64,000 nucleotides of DNA from Pontederia crassipes. Lineage: Eukaryota; Streptophyta; Magnoliopsida; Commelinales; Pontederiaceae. This document shows positions 49,089 through 60,886 of the stretch, piece after piece (positions within the stretch are counted from its first letter, which is position 1; each line of letters starts with the position of its first letter). Below the pieces are notes generated by a model. The model was not told the origin of the DNA. It was given only the letters and a program-made list of their open reading frames with translations, and searched no databases. The stretch is from the NCBI GenBank assembly GCA_030549335.1, contig CM060183.1, forward strand, positions 35,772,768-35,836,767, in the 5' to 3' direction. A program made the position numbers and the translations under genes.

Positions 49089-49559
49089 GTACATACATAT
49101 TACTTTTCTTCTTATTTTGTTATTTTTTTCAATTTTCTTATTAAACTAATCAATACATTGATTAGGTTGACTCTAGCTGCCCTACAAGTCATCCTTTGTT
49201 GTAATTTTACTCCATGGAAGAAATCGGTGCACGAAAATTGAGTAGAACTATATTAGAAATGGATACGTGCCTAAGTACACGTATTTCATGTGCATGATGA
49301 TTATGTAACTTTGATGTTCAATGGTATTCCTTCCATGTGCATTTGCAATGATGTGTCTTCCTTTTTTTTGAACCCAATGTCTTCCAAATTTGTTATTTTG
49401 TGGCTTTTTTAGTAGTGAAAGTGCACCATATCATAGCATGCTTATGAATTTTGCCTGTTATTTTTTAGATTAATGAATCACTGACAAAAAAAAAAATAAT
49501 CAACTCTGCTGGTGATGTGCTATCAATTTCAAAGATGGAAACAGTAGAGTCGATACCCG

Positions 49560-49790
49560 TTGCAGGACGAGTTTGTATCTCGATTGTTCAAACATTTATC
49601 AAATGGATTTGCATCCATTAAATTTTATTAGTTACATCACTTTTCTTGTTTTTTTGTTTTTTTTCTTTTTTTCACAAACTAATAAATATATTCATTATTA
49701 AGTAAATTTAGTAAATGCCCTCAAACTTTAAGTTCTATCACAATTTTGTTCTTCAACTTTACTTATGTAGTGGGAAGTGGGAAACTAACA
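49560..49790 (+). repeat. family R tail
   Basis: GTTTGTATCTCGATTGTTCA, then AAATGGATTTGCATCCATTA, then ACATCACTTTTCTTG, a T-rich run, ACTAATAAATATATTCATTA and CAACTTTACTT. This is the full tail sequence in + orientation. Confidence 0.7.
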
Positions 49791-49799
49791 ATTGAACAG

Positions 49800-50165
49800 G
49801 AAAAAATGTTGCGTCTTGGATGGTTGATGAACAACATAGATAACTCAACTTAAGAAGATAACTCAAGAAGGGTTTCAACACTATCTCTCTCCTATAGAAG
49901 AGGCCATGGATAGATTATGATGATCAGGAGAGGAATTCACATTAACCCCACCCCAAGGCACAGAGTTAGTGGCGAATACTGACTCCAACCAATTTGACGT
50001 TGGAGACGTTCAAGACTTCGACCAATGCATCATTATGTTGGGTTTCAGGAGAAGATTGTATCTCGATTTGTTTTTTTTTTCATTTTTTCTCAAACCAATG
50101 CATCATTTTTTCTCAAATTCAGTAAACGACGTTAAACTTTAATTTCTTTCACAATTCTTTTCATT
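49800..50165 (+). repeat. family R copy: partial coding-like block plus short tail
   Basis: GATGGTTGATGAACAACATA, a tandem mini-duplication around AACTCAA, then CACTATCTCTCTCCTATAGA, GAATTCACATTAACCCCACC, GACGTTGGAGACGTTCAAGA and CTTCGACCAATGCATCATTA, ending GGGTTTCAG before the tail. It continues the coding-like block of 48638 beyond the SPL position. Stops are present. Confidence 0.65.
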
Positions 50166-50224
50166 AACTTTTCTTGGTATTATTCTATCTTCTTTACATA
50201 GTTTCTTGAACTAATAAATATACA

Positions 50225-50290
50225 TGTAGGATGAGAGTAGCTTCTTGGAATGTCAACTTTGTTTGTATCTTTAAAAAAATAAGAGGGAGC
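50225..50290 (+). other. possible L1-type LINE endonuclease start, very short
   Basis: An ATG followed by RVASWNVNFV is reminiscent of the M.I.SWNVRGL opening of plant L1 ORF2 endonucleases. The match covers fewer than 20 residues and then breaks, so it could be chance. Confidence 0.2.
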
Positions 50291-50639
50291 TTCTTCGGGT
50301 CAACTTGATCACTCGACCGGTGGACAAAGCTATGAAGATAGTTCTGAAGGCATTCGAGTGCAGGGACCTTCCATGAGACTTTTGTCAAGATGCGATTTGT
50401 CAAGATTTCCTAAACGACGTATGTATGTTTAGATTCTTTATCCTCGAGTCACGTATGGTTTAGATTCTTTATACTTGATTATTTTTTTATAGATTTTTCT
50501 CCTCAACTTTATGGATAAAGGAGATGAACATCCTGATTAAAAAATAATAGTGATGATAAATGAATTGTGTTGCCATATAATGTGCGATGACACGACCTTT
50601 GTTACCGAGCTTTTGGCATGGTTGTTTCTACTCGACTAT

Positions 50640-50720
50640 GCAACTATTAAATGTTAGTTGGAGAAATGTAAAATTGACTTGTGAGAAGTTTATGATTGTT
50701 AGAGATCATGAAGTGTGTTG
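50640..50720. repeat. single arm of the 31.5-kb hairpin repeat
   Basis: GTAAAATTGACTTGTGAGAA occurs at 50669, followed by GATTGTTAGAGATCATGAAG. This corresponds to the reverse complement of the right half of the element at 31518-31607. Confidence 0.7.
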
Positions 50721-50977
50721 ATGTATGCGAACGGCGACACTGAAGGCTAAAATAATGCAAGTCTGCAAGAGCGATTGGCAAGAAGATGCATGGTGGGATG
50801 TTGTTTGGAGGCAACGTTTGTGTTGCTGTGCATGGTACCTACCCACACATGGATGAATGATGGCGAAAAAAGAATTAGATGAAATTGCATGGTGTGACAT
50901 ATGGATTAATAATGACATACGTGGGCACATGAATTAATAATTGTCAGTGGATAGGTAAATTTTCTTACGCATCCTAA

Positions 50978-51510
50978 ATTTTCTTTTTACATTTCTTTTT
51001 TTAAATGAAAGAACTCATCTATTAATCAAAGATCGGCGGCATCGACATACAGAATGTTTTGGAGGCCTTGAGATGAGTTGCCCTCCAAAAAATATTAGTT
51101 GAACACCGACGGGCTAAGTTCACAAAGTAATCAACTGCTCGATTTGTTTGTCTATAACAATGATTACATATGAATTCTTCAAAAGACTTAATCATGGGGT
51201 GAATTTCAGAAACAATGTTCTTCAATTTTCCTACACAGTTCTTGTTCCATCGCGGTGTCCTAACCTTAATACTTCTATGGGTTTGATGTAATGACATTTC
51301 AAACATCTCTCATCCCATGCCCTTTTCAATATCTCCCCCACTTCAAAATATTCTAGCCAAAATGCCTCGTACTTAAAAATTTTGGACTTCTTATTAATCT
51401 ATTATGTATTAAGCAATAAGGGAGCATGATAAGAAGCGCATCTATTTAATGCATTCAATGTTATATTAGGAAATTTTAACATCCATCGATTATTTACTAA
51501 TATTCTATCA
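50978..51510 (-). mobile_element. L1-type LINE remnant, internally deleted
   Basis: On the - strand from 51510 the translation reads DRILVNNRWMLKFPNITLN and ASYHAPLLL, then KIFKYEAFWLEYFEVGEILK. These are the end of the L1 ORF2 endonuclease and the block just after it. Further on, 51200-51050 reads FEEFICNHCYRQTNRAVDYF, the closing part of the RNase H domain that ends plant L1 ORF2. The reverse transcriptase between them is missing. A T-rich tract at 50978-51003 is consistent with the poly(A) end. Stops and frame changes show it is dead. It is flanked at 51511 by a family R tail. Confidence 0.72.
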
Positions 51511-52130
51511 TGTTTGTATCTCAATTGTTCAAATATTTATCAAATGGATTTGTATCCATTAAATTTTATTATTTACATCACTTTTCTTGTTTATTTTTTA
51601 TTTTTTCACAAACTAATAAATATATTCATTATTAAATAAATTTAGTAAATACCCCCAACCTTTAAGTTCAAACTCAAGAAGAGTTTCAACACTATCTCTA
51701 AAGATGACATGGATAGATTATGGTCATCAGAAGGAATTCACAACAACCCCACCCAAGGCATTAGTGGTGAATATTGACTCCAATCAATTTAAAATTGGAG
51801 GCGTTCAAGACTTCGACCAATGCATCATTATGTTGGGTTTCAGGACAGCATTATATCTCCATTGTATTTCGATTTTTTTTTGTTTTTTTTTTCATTTTTT
51901 TTCTCAAACTAATAAATATATTCATTATCAAGTAAATTCAGTAAATGATGTTAAACATTAATTTCTTTCATAATTCTTTTCTTTAACTTTACTTTGCAAC
52001 TAACCTACGCTCTGACTTTTAACTTATTTCACTAACTATTGTTTTAATTGGATATCGGTGATTTGTCGATTTCTTACTAATGTGGCACATTTAAAAACAA
52101 TAAACATAATACAAAATATTATTAATAAAA
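51511..52130 (+). repeat. family R copy: tail, coding-like block, tail
   Basis: A tail (51511-51670) runs into a short coding-like block (51671-51850: CAAGAAGAGTTTCAACACTA, CATGGATAGATTATGGTCAT, CACAACAACCCCACCCAAGG, CTTCGACCAATGCATCATTA) and then a second tail. The second tail continues into GATTGGATATCGGTGATTTG and AATGTGGCACATTTAAAAAC, shared with the copy ending at 53640. The order suggests nested or tandem insertion. Confidence 0.65.
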
Positions 52131-52960
52131 TAAAAAAATAAAAAAAATGAGAGAGAGGGGGCGGACCCCCTCTTTGGTCACCCTTTAGCACCGAAAAAGA
52201 GAAGGGGCGCCACACCTCTCTTTTCTAAGAAATTAATTTGTAAAAGAATATTTTTAATAGATATGACAATGTTGAGCACTATTTAAAAAAGTTATTTTAC
52301 AATAAATAAATAAATCATTATGATTTTATGATTAACAAATAATTATTGCTTTTAAATAATGAAGTTTCAAACTTTTTCTATAATATTTTCAATTACATAA
52401 ATTATGTAGTCTATTGTTATATTTTTATTTTTATAAAAAAACTTGAATGATTATTTACATATTTTTTGTAATTTAACTTCTATTTAGTTTATTTTATCAT
52501 ATTTTGAAATAATATTACATTCCTCATGACATTAGTTATACAATTTTATTATTTTTAAAGCAATTCTATTATTTTTATATCTAAATCTAATTTTGGTTCA
52601 AAATATATATTTTTCAATACTATTTTCTTTTAAATTTAAGATTATATTTAATTGAAAAAATTAATGCTCATTCTTAAAAAAAAATAGTTTGTCAAATTGC
52701 TATGATGTCATTATTTACATCCTATCACCCATGCATTTTTTTTGGAGTACTTTGCTTCAAACTTTTTCTATCTAATTTTATCTACTAAAGATATTAATTA
52801 CAATATTTGGGCAAAGTGACATTTTTCAAATAAATATTTGTGAGGATAATTGAATCGTAAATAAAATATCTCATCATTTCTGTCTCTTGGAGAGAGCATT
52901 GTTTCTTTAGGGGGGAGTAGAATGGAGATAGTAATGTTTTCACCAATTACCAGAAGAAGC
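52131..52960. other. AT-rich DNA with a GC-rich hairpin
   Basis: A palindromic AGAGGGGG / CCCCCTCT hairpin at about 52153-52175 sits in a purine-rich run, followed by GGGGCGCCACACC. Otherwise low-complexity. No gene seen. Confidence 0.4.
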
Positions 52961-53650
52961 CTTGCGTCGCTTTGAAGGATTCGTGAACAAAAGAAGAGTT
53001 TCAACACCATTTCTCTCCTTAGGAAAGGCACATCACATGAACTCCACCCCAAACCAGAGACTTTGATCAATATGTTACTACTTTGGGTTTCAGGTTGAGA
53101 TTGTCTCTCAATTATTCAAACATTTATCAAATGGATTTGATCCATTAAGGGATTGTTTGACTAAGCTTATAAGTCACTTATAAATTAGTTTAAAAAAATC
53201 TCAACGCATTAGTTGTATCATAACTAACTAGTTGTTGTTAATATAAGTAGTTTTATCCAAACGCGTAACTGCTTATTTTTAAAAATAAGTTTCAGCCAAT
53301 AAAATACTTATCAACACTTTAACTTATCAGCTATTTTATATCAGCTAAGCCAAACGAACCCTAAGTTTTATTAGGTACATCACTTTTTTATTTGTTTTCC
53401 ATTTTTTCTCAAACTAATAAATATATTCATTAATAAGTAAATTCAGTAAATGGCACAAACTTTAACTTTTTTCACATTTTTTTTCTTCAACCTTATTTTG
53501 TAGCTAAACTACTATATACTTTCAATAGTTGTTATTTTGATTGGATATTGATGGTTTGTTGATTTCTTGCTGATGTGGCACATTAAAAAACAATAAATTT
53601 AATGTAAAATAATAAAAAATATTATTAAAATAAGTAAATAATAATAAATA
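52961..53650 (+). repeat. family R copy interrupted by a Tourist-like MITE
   Basis: A short coding-like remnant (AGAGTTTCAACACCATTTCT, GACTTTGATCAATATGTTAC, TTGGGTTTCAG) is followed by the tail, which is split at 53148 by the MITE and resumes at 53365 (GTTTTATTAGGTACATCACT). Uninterrupted copies at 49.6 and 51.5 kb show the original continuous sequence. Confidence 0.72.
53149..53361. mobile_element. Tourist-like (PIF/Harbinger) MITE, 213 bp
   Basis: The ends are GGGATTGTTTGACTAAGCTT and, reverse-complemented, GGGTTCGTTTGGCTTAGCTG, flanked by TAA at 53146-53148 and 53362-53364. The 3-bp TAA duplication and GGG ends fit the PIF/Harbinger superfamily. It has no coding capacity. Confidence 0.82.
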
Positions 53651-54599
53651 AAGAATGGACTTTAAGTTGTGGAGATTTTGAAATAAGTAGTGTCTTCAAT
53701 GTTCGATCGAGTTGCATTTTGATTCTTTGAATTATTGATTTTCTTGCCCTTCTTTTTTTTCTACTTATTCATGCATATGGTCACTCTTTTTTTAAATCTT
53801 TGTTTTCTCAACAAATATAAGAAGCATTATTTATTAAATTAGCTATTTTTTATCATTTTGATTTTTTCATCTCATTCATACAATATTGTTCTATCATATT
53901 TATCTTATTTTTTTAACTATTATTTTCCATACGAGTTCTTATATGACAAATTAGATTATTAGTATTAATAAATAAGCATATCAAGACTACATGATGATTA
54001 TTAAATTTAATTAAAATTATTAAGTATTTTAAAAATAAAGATACTCGTTAGCTCTTTTTTTAATTATTAGATATTTTAAAGATGAGGACTATTGATTAAC
54101 TATTTTTCATCAACGAAAATTGTCCATTATAGAAGAAAAATAAAACTAAAAAAGGTATGATGGAATAATGTCTCGGGAATGATGTTCATGGAGTTTGGTA
54201 TGACCAGGGTGAACATATAAATATCATGATGACATGTCTCAAATAATAAGGTTTAATTAATTAAAGATGTAAATCTTAAAACTAATTTGATTATAAATAG
54301 TTTTTTTGTTTTATTATACAAAAAATGTTTTAATTTTTTTAAAATTTCATTAAGTAAATCTAATTTGATTACAAGTGGGATTTAAGTAGATAAAAAATTT
54401 CATTAAGTATGATCTAGAAATAAATATTAAAATGTAATTACAAGTTGACATGCATTTGTACCAAAAATAACAAAAAAAATATATCTTTTTTTTTTTCATT
54501 TCTACCACAAGCCAAAGAACACAGTGTAATATTAATCTCTCATGATCTAGTCATCCAGTCAACCAATTAAAGTGTTGCCAAGTACACTCCTAATTTGAT

Positions 54600-55700
54600 T
54601 AAAGAAAAGAAATATTTTTTAAAACATGCATTAAATAATAAGATTTAGTGTCTTAAAATTTTTATATACAACTTTTTATTAATTTTTGGATTTTTTACAA
54701 AATAAAATATTTGTAACAAAAAACTTTATATAAGTACTAATATTTATTTATAATCCTAAAAATAAAAGAAGATTAAAGGTATAAGGTAAAAATAATTTGT
54801 TTAGAAATAGAATTCTTTGTTTGAAAAAATATATATAAGCGTAAAAATAAATGAAGATTAAATGCAATTGCAAATCTAATTTGATTAGAAGTATGAATTT
54901 TTTTATTAAACAAAGAACTATATTACTTTTTTAGAGTTGATTATATAACTAGATTTATATATCTAAAAAAGTAATATATAACTTATTATGATTTCCATAT
55001 TTTTTTTTAGAAAATGAAGAATATGTTATAATAAAAGTTTCTTATATACTGTAATAATATTTATATCCTAAAAACAAAAGAATATTAAATATATATGCTA
55101 AAACTAATTTTATTAGACGTAGACTTCTTTGTTTGAGAAAAAATTTATAAGTATAAAATTAAAAGAACATTAAATTTAAAAGCAGATCTAATTTGATCCA
55201 AAGCATGACTTTTATTAAACAAATAAATATTTTAAAATTTTATTATATAATTAGATTTGTATATATAATGAGAATTTGGATTCTTTGTTGGGAAAAAATA
55301 TTTATAAGGATAAAAATAAACGAAGGTTAAATACAAGTTCAAATCTAATTTGGTTAAAATATTTATAATGAGAAAAATAAAATAATATTAAATTGATTAA
55401 AAAAATATTTTTAAAAGTTTATTATGTAATATATATATATATATAATCATAATTTTAGCAAATAAAAATATCTTATAATGCCAAGTATTTTTTTTATTTT
55501 TCTCAAACTTCATTAGATAATAAAATTTGTATCCCTACAAATAAATACTATAACTTATCATTATTTTCGAACATTTTGTCAGAAAATAAAAGATGTTATA
55601 TTAAAAGTTTGTTATACAACATAATAATATTCATAAGCCTAAAAATAATAAATGTTTTGCACCTAAAGGATATTTTTTATTATTAAAAAGTTTCAGATAA
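54600..55700. repeat. AT-rich repeat array, about 2-3 units of roughly 310 bases
   Basis: The words CTAAAAATAAAAGAAGATTA, TTCTTTGTTTGAAAAAATAT and CAAATCTAATTTGATTAGAA, and a variant of ATAACTAGATTTATATAT, recur in order from about 54740, 55055 and 55265. The same family occurs in inverted orientation at 58690-59420. Confidence 0.6.
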
Positions 55701-56015
55701 AGATTAATAATAAATTTAAATTATAGTGTAATAAAATATGTATAAGGATTTTTATTGTATTAACTCAAATTAAAATCCTATTGTATTTTCTTTTAGATTA
55801 CGCAAAAGGAAAAAATCATGCCCATGTAATTAATTGAAATTAAATAAAATTAAATAAAAAGTTAATTTAAGGTTACTATAATTAGGAATTTGAGTTGAAT
55901 TGAATTCAGAAAAATATTTTTGAGAAAATAAAAAGTGACATTAATACAAGCTGCATGGCATGCATACAAATTTTATTTTAATATTTAAGAATTATATATA
56001 TTCTATTTATTGTGT

Positions 56016-56350
56016 TTAATTAAATTTGGAAAGTATCTTTCCTAAAAGAATAAACTTCTTCTGAAATGTTACAAAAGATTTCCTTAAATCCATGATGTCG
56101 CTGATGATACTTCTAATGTGCCATGGGGAAGACGACGAATTGTGCAGGACCTCAAGCAGAGTAGAAGAATCAGATCTGTAAATGTTGTTCAGATAACTTC
56201 TTTCTTTATAGGTGATCAATGCACAAGGCAACGTTATGCCTCAGCTTCCAATGCAAAGTGAAATCGCCTGTGAGTGGCCCCAAGGCCCCCCAATAATTTT
56301 CGGAATGCATACTTTCAAATCATATTTTGTCTTGTGGCAATGGTTGGATG
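56016..56350 (-). pseudogene. RNase H-like domain remnant (LINE-derived or related)
   Basis: On the - strand SDSSTLLEVLHNSSSSPWHI, then IRSIISDIMDLRKSFVTFQ, looks like the second half of the plant RNase H-like (RVT_3) domain found at the end of L1 ORF2 and in stand-alone copies. FALEAEA upstream, in another frame, may be the conserved Glu helix. Frames are broken. The family call is from motif memory only. Confidence 0.4.
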
Positions 56351-57680
56351 ATGCCTGAAGCAAGTGTTTTATTGACTAAGTTTTGTGTAACACTCTGAAA
56401 AAAACTTAGTCCCTATAACACAGTTGCTGGTGTTACGTTTAGCATTATATACTTTATTAATAATGACTTTAATTCTATTCCAACTAAAAATTTATCCCCT
56501 CAAGACATTTCAAAGTAAAATGTGCTCTCACACTACACTACGACGAACCCAGATCAAAATATTATGAGATATTTTGTATGTGATCGGAATTTATTTATTT
56601 TCTTATCACAAGCTAGGTGTTTTAATTTTGAGTGGTTAATTTAGAATTTAAGTAGATTTGTAATTTGTATAAAATGTAAAGGAAGTGTCTATATTACCTA
56701 AAATTGATAAATTAGTCACTTAACTAATCTGAACTATTAAAAATCATTCACCCGTCAAACTTTCGCAGGCCTTTAGCTTTGTTTTATTATGTAATTACCT
56801 TCATTATCCTTTGTAAAAGATAAAATCATAAAGCAACAAAGAAAATATACAAAAAGAATAAAAGGACACGCTTTTCTTTGTTTCTTTTAGTTTTAGAATG
56901 CTCATTTAATTGTTCAAAACTTTTCTCCATTCATAAGATGATTAATTCATATTGAATTGGTGATGTAACAATTCAAGATTTTATGTTATTATTTAAATAG
57001 ATAAATAAAATATTTATTTATAAAAATCCTTTTAAAAATAAAGGATAAAAAATTGTGAAAAGATAGAACTTGAATTGAAAAAAAAAGAAAGAAAAATAAA
57101 AAAAAGAGAAATGTTATTATTCAATTTGTGTAATAATGTCAAAAGTTGTCATAATTACGATAACATTAGGATCATTTAATATTTACTTTAAAATTAATAA
57201 AGAGTTCAAATTCTAAGTTAAACTGTGCAAGTAATAACGTGACAAAAGAAAACTCTAATATTGCTGCAGTAACAATATTACGCAAATCAAAGAAAGCATG
57301 CATGTACTTAGTACTTTATATATTAATGAAACAAATGCAATAGTAATCTCATAATTCTGTTAATAATAAAAAATGACTATGGGTTCAATATAAATGCATT
57401 ACCTTTAAATATTTTAATCAATGTCAGTAATGATGGGTATGCCAAAATAATGAACCGTCGAAAGGAAATTAGAAAATAACAATAATAATAATAATAATCA
57501 CAACCATGTCAAGGATCCGGATCAACTACGGTTATCAATGGCATGAAATTAGAATATATGTGAACAACTTATATAAAAAAAATATTCATGATCATGCAAG
57601 CCAAATCTGTGGCTAGAATAAACTGCAGAGGTAAGACGTTTTTGACCTTGTGCGCAGAGAGGCGTTACCGAACTGATTTT
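56351..57680. other. AT-rich intergenic DNA
   Basis: No gene recognised. A short (AAT)n tract lies near 57481-57497. Confidence 0.5.
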
Positions 57681-57699
57681 TTATTTTATTTTATTTTTT

Positions 57700-58210
57700 T
57701 TGGGCTGCCAACGTGTTGTCGAGCGTTACAGGGGGAGTGGTTCGTCCTGTTCTTGCAGGGTTGCCGGCGCCGACGTAGCTTTAGATGTCCCTGGTATCGT
57801 CGCCAAAAGCGATGTAGCTGAACGCCCCGAAGCACACTGAGAAGAGGACCACGCCGAGAAAAAAAAATTTTGACCAACACCATGGGGAACCTGCGGGGCT
57901 CTGCCATCGAAAAGACTCCAATGACAGCATCATGCCGAACCCGTCCATGGCGAATAGCGCCATCCCGGAGGCTGTGAGCACGCCACCGAACCCCGTGAAC
58001 ACGACCCTGCTCCCGCGTGGCACGCCGCAAGTCGCCGGCGTAGGAGATAAAGACGAAAAGCTCGGCCAGGAAGCGGTCAGGCGCCCCGAAGGTCGCGAAG
58101 GCTACGTCGCCGTAGGTCTCGTGCTGAACAGCGCGTCGCCTCTGTCGCTTTCTCATGAAGGCCTTGGTGGGCGACGATGACTGCGGCGGCGGCAATATCG
58201 TCACCGTTGT
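57700..58210 (-). pseudogene. vacuolar amino-acid transporter (AVT3/ANT1-like) remnant
   Basis: On the - strand the pieces are PPPQSSSPTKAF, then YGDVAFATFGAPDRFLAELF, then VVFTGFGGVLTASGMALFAM with DGFGMMLSLES, MAEPRRFPMVLVKIFF, and GVVLFSVCFGAFSYIAFGDD with TRDI. Together these match in order the AVT-type amino acid/H+ symporters of the vacuole membrane (AAAP family, usually 11 helices in about 430 aa). Most helices are absent. The surviving parts lie in different frames, with at least two frameshifts around 57880-57930, and the sequence ends soon after TRDI. A GC-rich stretch upstream (58260-58480) is probably the old 5' region. The gene is dead, and its GC content contrasts sharply with the AT-rich surroundings. 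Confidence 0.7.
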
Positions 58211-58689
58211 GGGGTGGGGGAGCGGGGGTGTTCATCCCGCTCCCCGAGGTTCGCTCCGCCACGCTTGAGATGGTCGTAACATTTTGGAAGAGACGGTGAT
58301 CAGGGAGTGGCCGGGCGTCGACCGCGGCGGGTGGACAGACGGGATTACATCGGTGGCTGCGGCGGAAGCTGACTCTGCACTTGCGCCGGAGGAAAAGAAG
58401 GAGACAAAGTGCGCGCGAGAGACGGAGGAAGAGAGAGACGACGAGAGGTTAATGCGCCGCCATCGATATCTGGATGAGCATGCTGCATGACACCGTGCGG
58501 AGAAACTACCGCTTCGCACATATATAACAAATTGTGTATGTTATTGCAATGAAACACAATTGCATATATGTACTTGAGATAATAATGTCCTTCCGCCCAA
58601 GTTAGATATAACACAATTGCATATATAACAAATCGTGGATGCATGCAGCGGTCACGGTGAGCTCTGCCCGTAAGAAGCCTTCTTATGCA

Positions 58690-59420
58690 ACTAAAAAATA
58701 ATTATATATATAACTAAAAATTATTAGTAGAAATGATATATAATTATAAATAATACCAAATATTTTTTTCATATATTATTGGTTATAGTTCATTTCATTT
58801 CTTAATTTAAGCATACCAAAAATCCTATTCCTAGTCAAATTAACTTTATCTTTTTAATTTTCAGTTGCACATATTTGATATTTAATAATAAATATTACAT
58901 GCAAATATTATGAATATTAACAATGTTTTATTATAAGATCGTTCTATTTTTGGAAATTTATTTTTAGAATAATAATAATAATTTTGTTTAATCAGTAGAA
59001 CCTTATTTGTAATCCAATTAGATTTATCTTTGAATTTAATAATATATTTTCTATTTTATAATGTTTTAATCAAACAAACTGTCCAATTTGTAATGAAATT
59101 AAATTTACTTTTTAGATTCAATCTTTCTTTATTTTTAGGCTTATGAGTATTATTACATTGTTATACAATAGGTTATTATAAAATTATTTATCATATACTA
59201 AATAATAAATACTACATACACATATTATGAATACTATTATCTTATATAACAAACTTTTATTATAAGATAATATTTTATTTTCTGAAATTTTAGAAAAATG
59301 GCTTTTTCGAGATTGAGTGGGATTCTTAATATATTTATTTATTTTGATTATAATTAATATTAGAGTTTTAATTTAAATTATTATATGTTTATATTATAAT
59401 TATAATTAATATTTTTCTAC
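58690..59420. repeat. AT-rich repeat block, inverted relative to 54.6-55.7 kb
   Basis: Reverse-complemented, 59090-59170 reads ACTCATAAGCCTAAAAATAA followed by AGAAAGATTGAATC, equivalent to the unit at 55050. Two internal units lie at about 58865-58970 and 59190-59300, each with TTATTATAAGAT and AATATTATGAATA-type words. Confidence 0.5.
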
Positions 59421-59570
59421 ATACAAGATGATATCTATTGTGCTTTGCCATATCCGAGTTTGATTAAGATTATAAGAATATTATTGTTTTAGTTGATATT
59501 TACATTTTTTTCTTATTTTATCTTGATTGATATTTTTATTTATCAATAAGTTTAAATACTTTTATACTAA

Positions 59571-60183
59571 GGCTCTGTTTGGCAAAGTTAGCGATTTGAT
59601 TAAAGAATATCGGTTCGACTAGAGGATAGCGATTTAACTAGAGTATAGCGGTTAGCTATTAGAGGATAGTGGATTGTGATTTATTTATAAATTCAATAAA
59701 ATATGTTTGGTAAACATAGCAGTTAAATTACCGTATAGTATAAAATGATAAAAATAGACATAACATATAACTTGTGATCATTTTTATATACATCATATTC
59801 ATATAATTTAATTTAAAATAATTATTTTGAATATTAATACTTTTAGAAATCTTATTTAATATAAAATATTGATTAATTCAAAATAAAAAAAACTTATTTG
59901 GGTTGTAAGTAAAATTAAAGATGTGATATATAAAATAAAAATAATATATGATGTTTAATAAGTACATAATTTTTTACTTTAAAAATGAGGGTATAATAGG
60001 AAGAAAATATGAAAACGCTACCTCTATACTCTATAAGCTAGTAGGAGTAGCTTATAACGTTTTATGTTCAAACCTCTAAACGCTACTGAGAAAAAAATTT
60101 TACCAAACGCTTGTAGTAACGTTTTTACTCTAACAAAACGCTATTCGCTACTAAATATTCTACTTTTTACGTGCCAAACAGTG
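59571..60183. mobile_element. hAT-like MITE, about 613 bp
   Basis: The left end is GGCTCTGTTTGGCA; the right end, reverse-complemented, is GCACTGTTTGGCA. Subterminal repeats such as TAGCGGTTAGCTATTAGAGG and AACGCTATTCGCTACTAAAT lie near the two ends. No transposase. No clear 8-bp duplication remains, so the exact ends are uncertain by a few bases. Confidence 0.65.
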
Positions 60184-60886
60184 CATAATATTAGATATTA
60201 GGATATGGATGTTGTAATATAAGATTAGATTTTGAAGTAATATAATATATCTCATAAATCACAAAAAAGTTATATAGCATTCATGGATCAGAGAGGAAAT
60301 CAAGAAAGGAATTAATTTGGAAAAAACATGAATTGCAGAAGCAAGAGAACATGATTATGGAAAATCAAAAGATTATTTATTTAACTTATACACAAATTTA
60401 ATTTTTTTTCAAATAAAAAATACTATTATATTTGTACATTATCATTTTAAAAGGAAGCAATATATATTTTAATCATCCTCACATTCTACAAATAAACTTT
60501 TAATATATAATTGAGTTTATCTTTTTAAGAAGGAAAACAATTAAGTAATTTAAATTATTATGATTAATGTTAATTTAATTATTAGCTTTTAATATATACG
60601 TAATATCTGTAGAACTCAAGATTAAATCTGAAGGATTAATTTAAGTCGATTGTAATAACATTATTACCTTATTTAACTAACTCCATTATATGAAAAGAAA
60701 AAAGAAGAAGAGCAAAGCAAGACAATAAATAATTCAAAGAAGCAAAGTGCAAATGTGGAATATAGTACTGATTTCGAAGTCTCCACAATTCCAACAAGAT
60801 ACCAAAATAAATTAAACAGATTTCTTTTAAGCTAAAACTGAAACTAAAACTAAACAACATGTGATGTGTAAAGAGAATCCAAGTAG

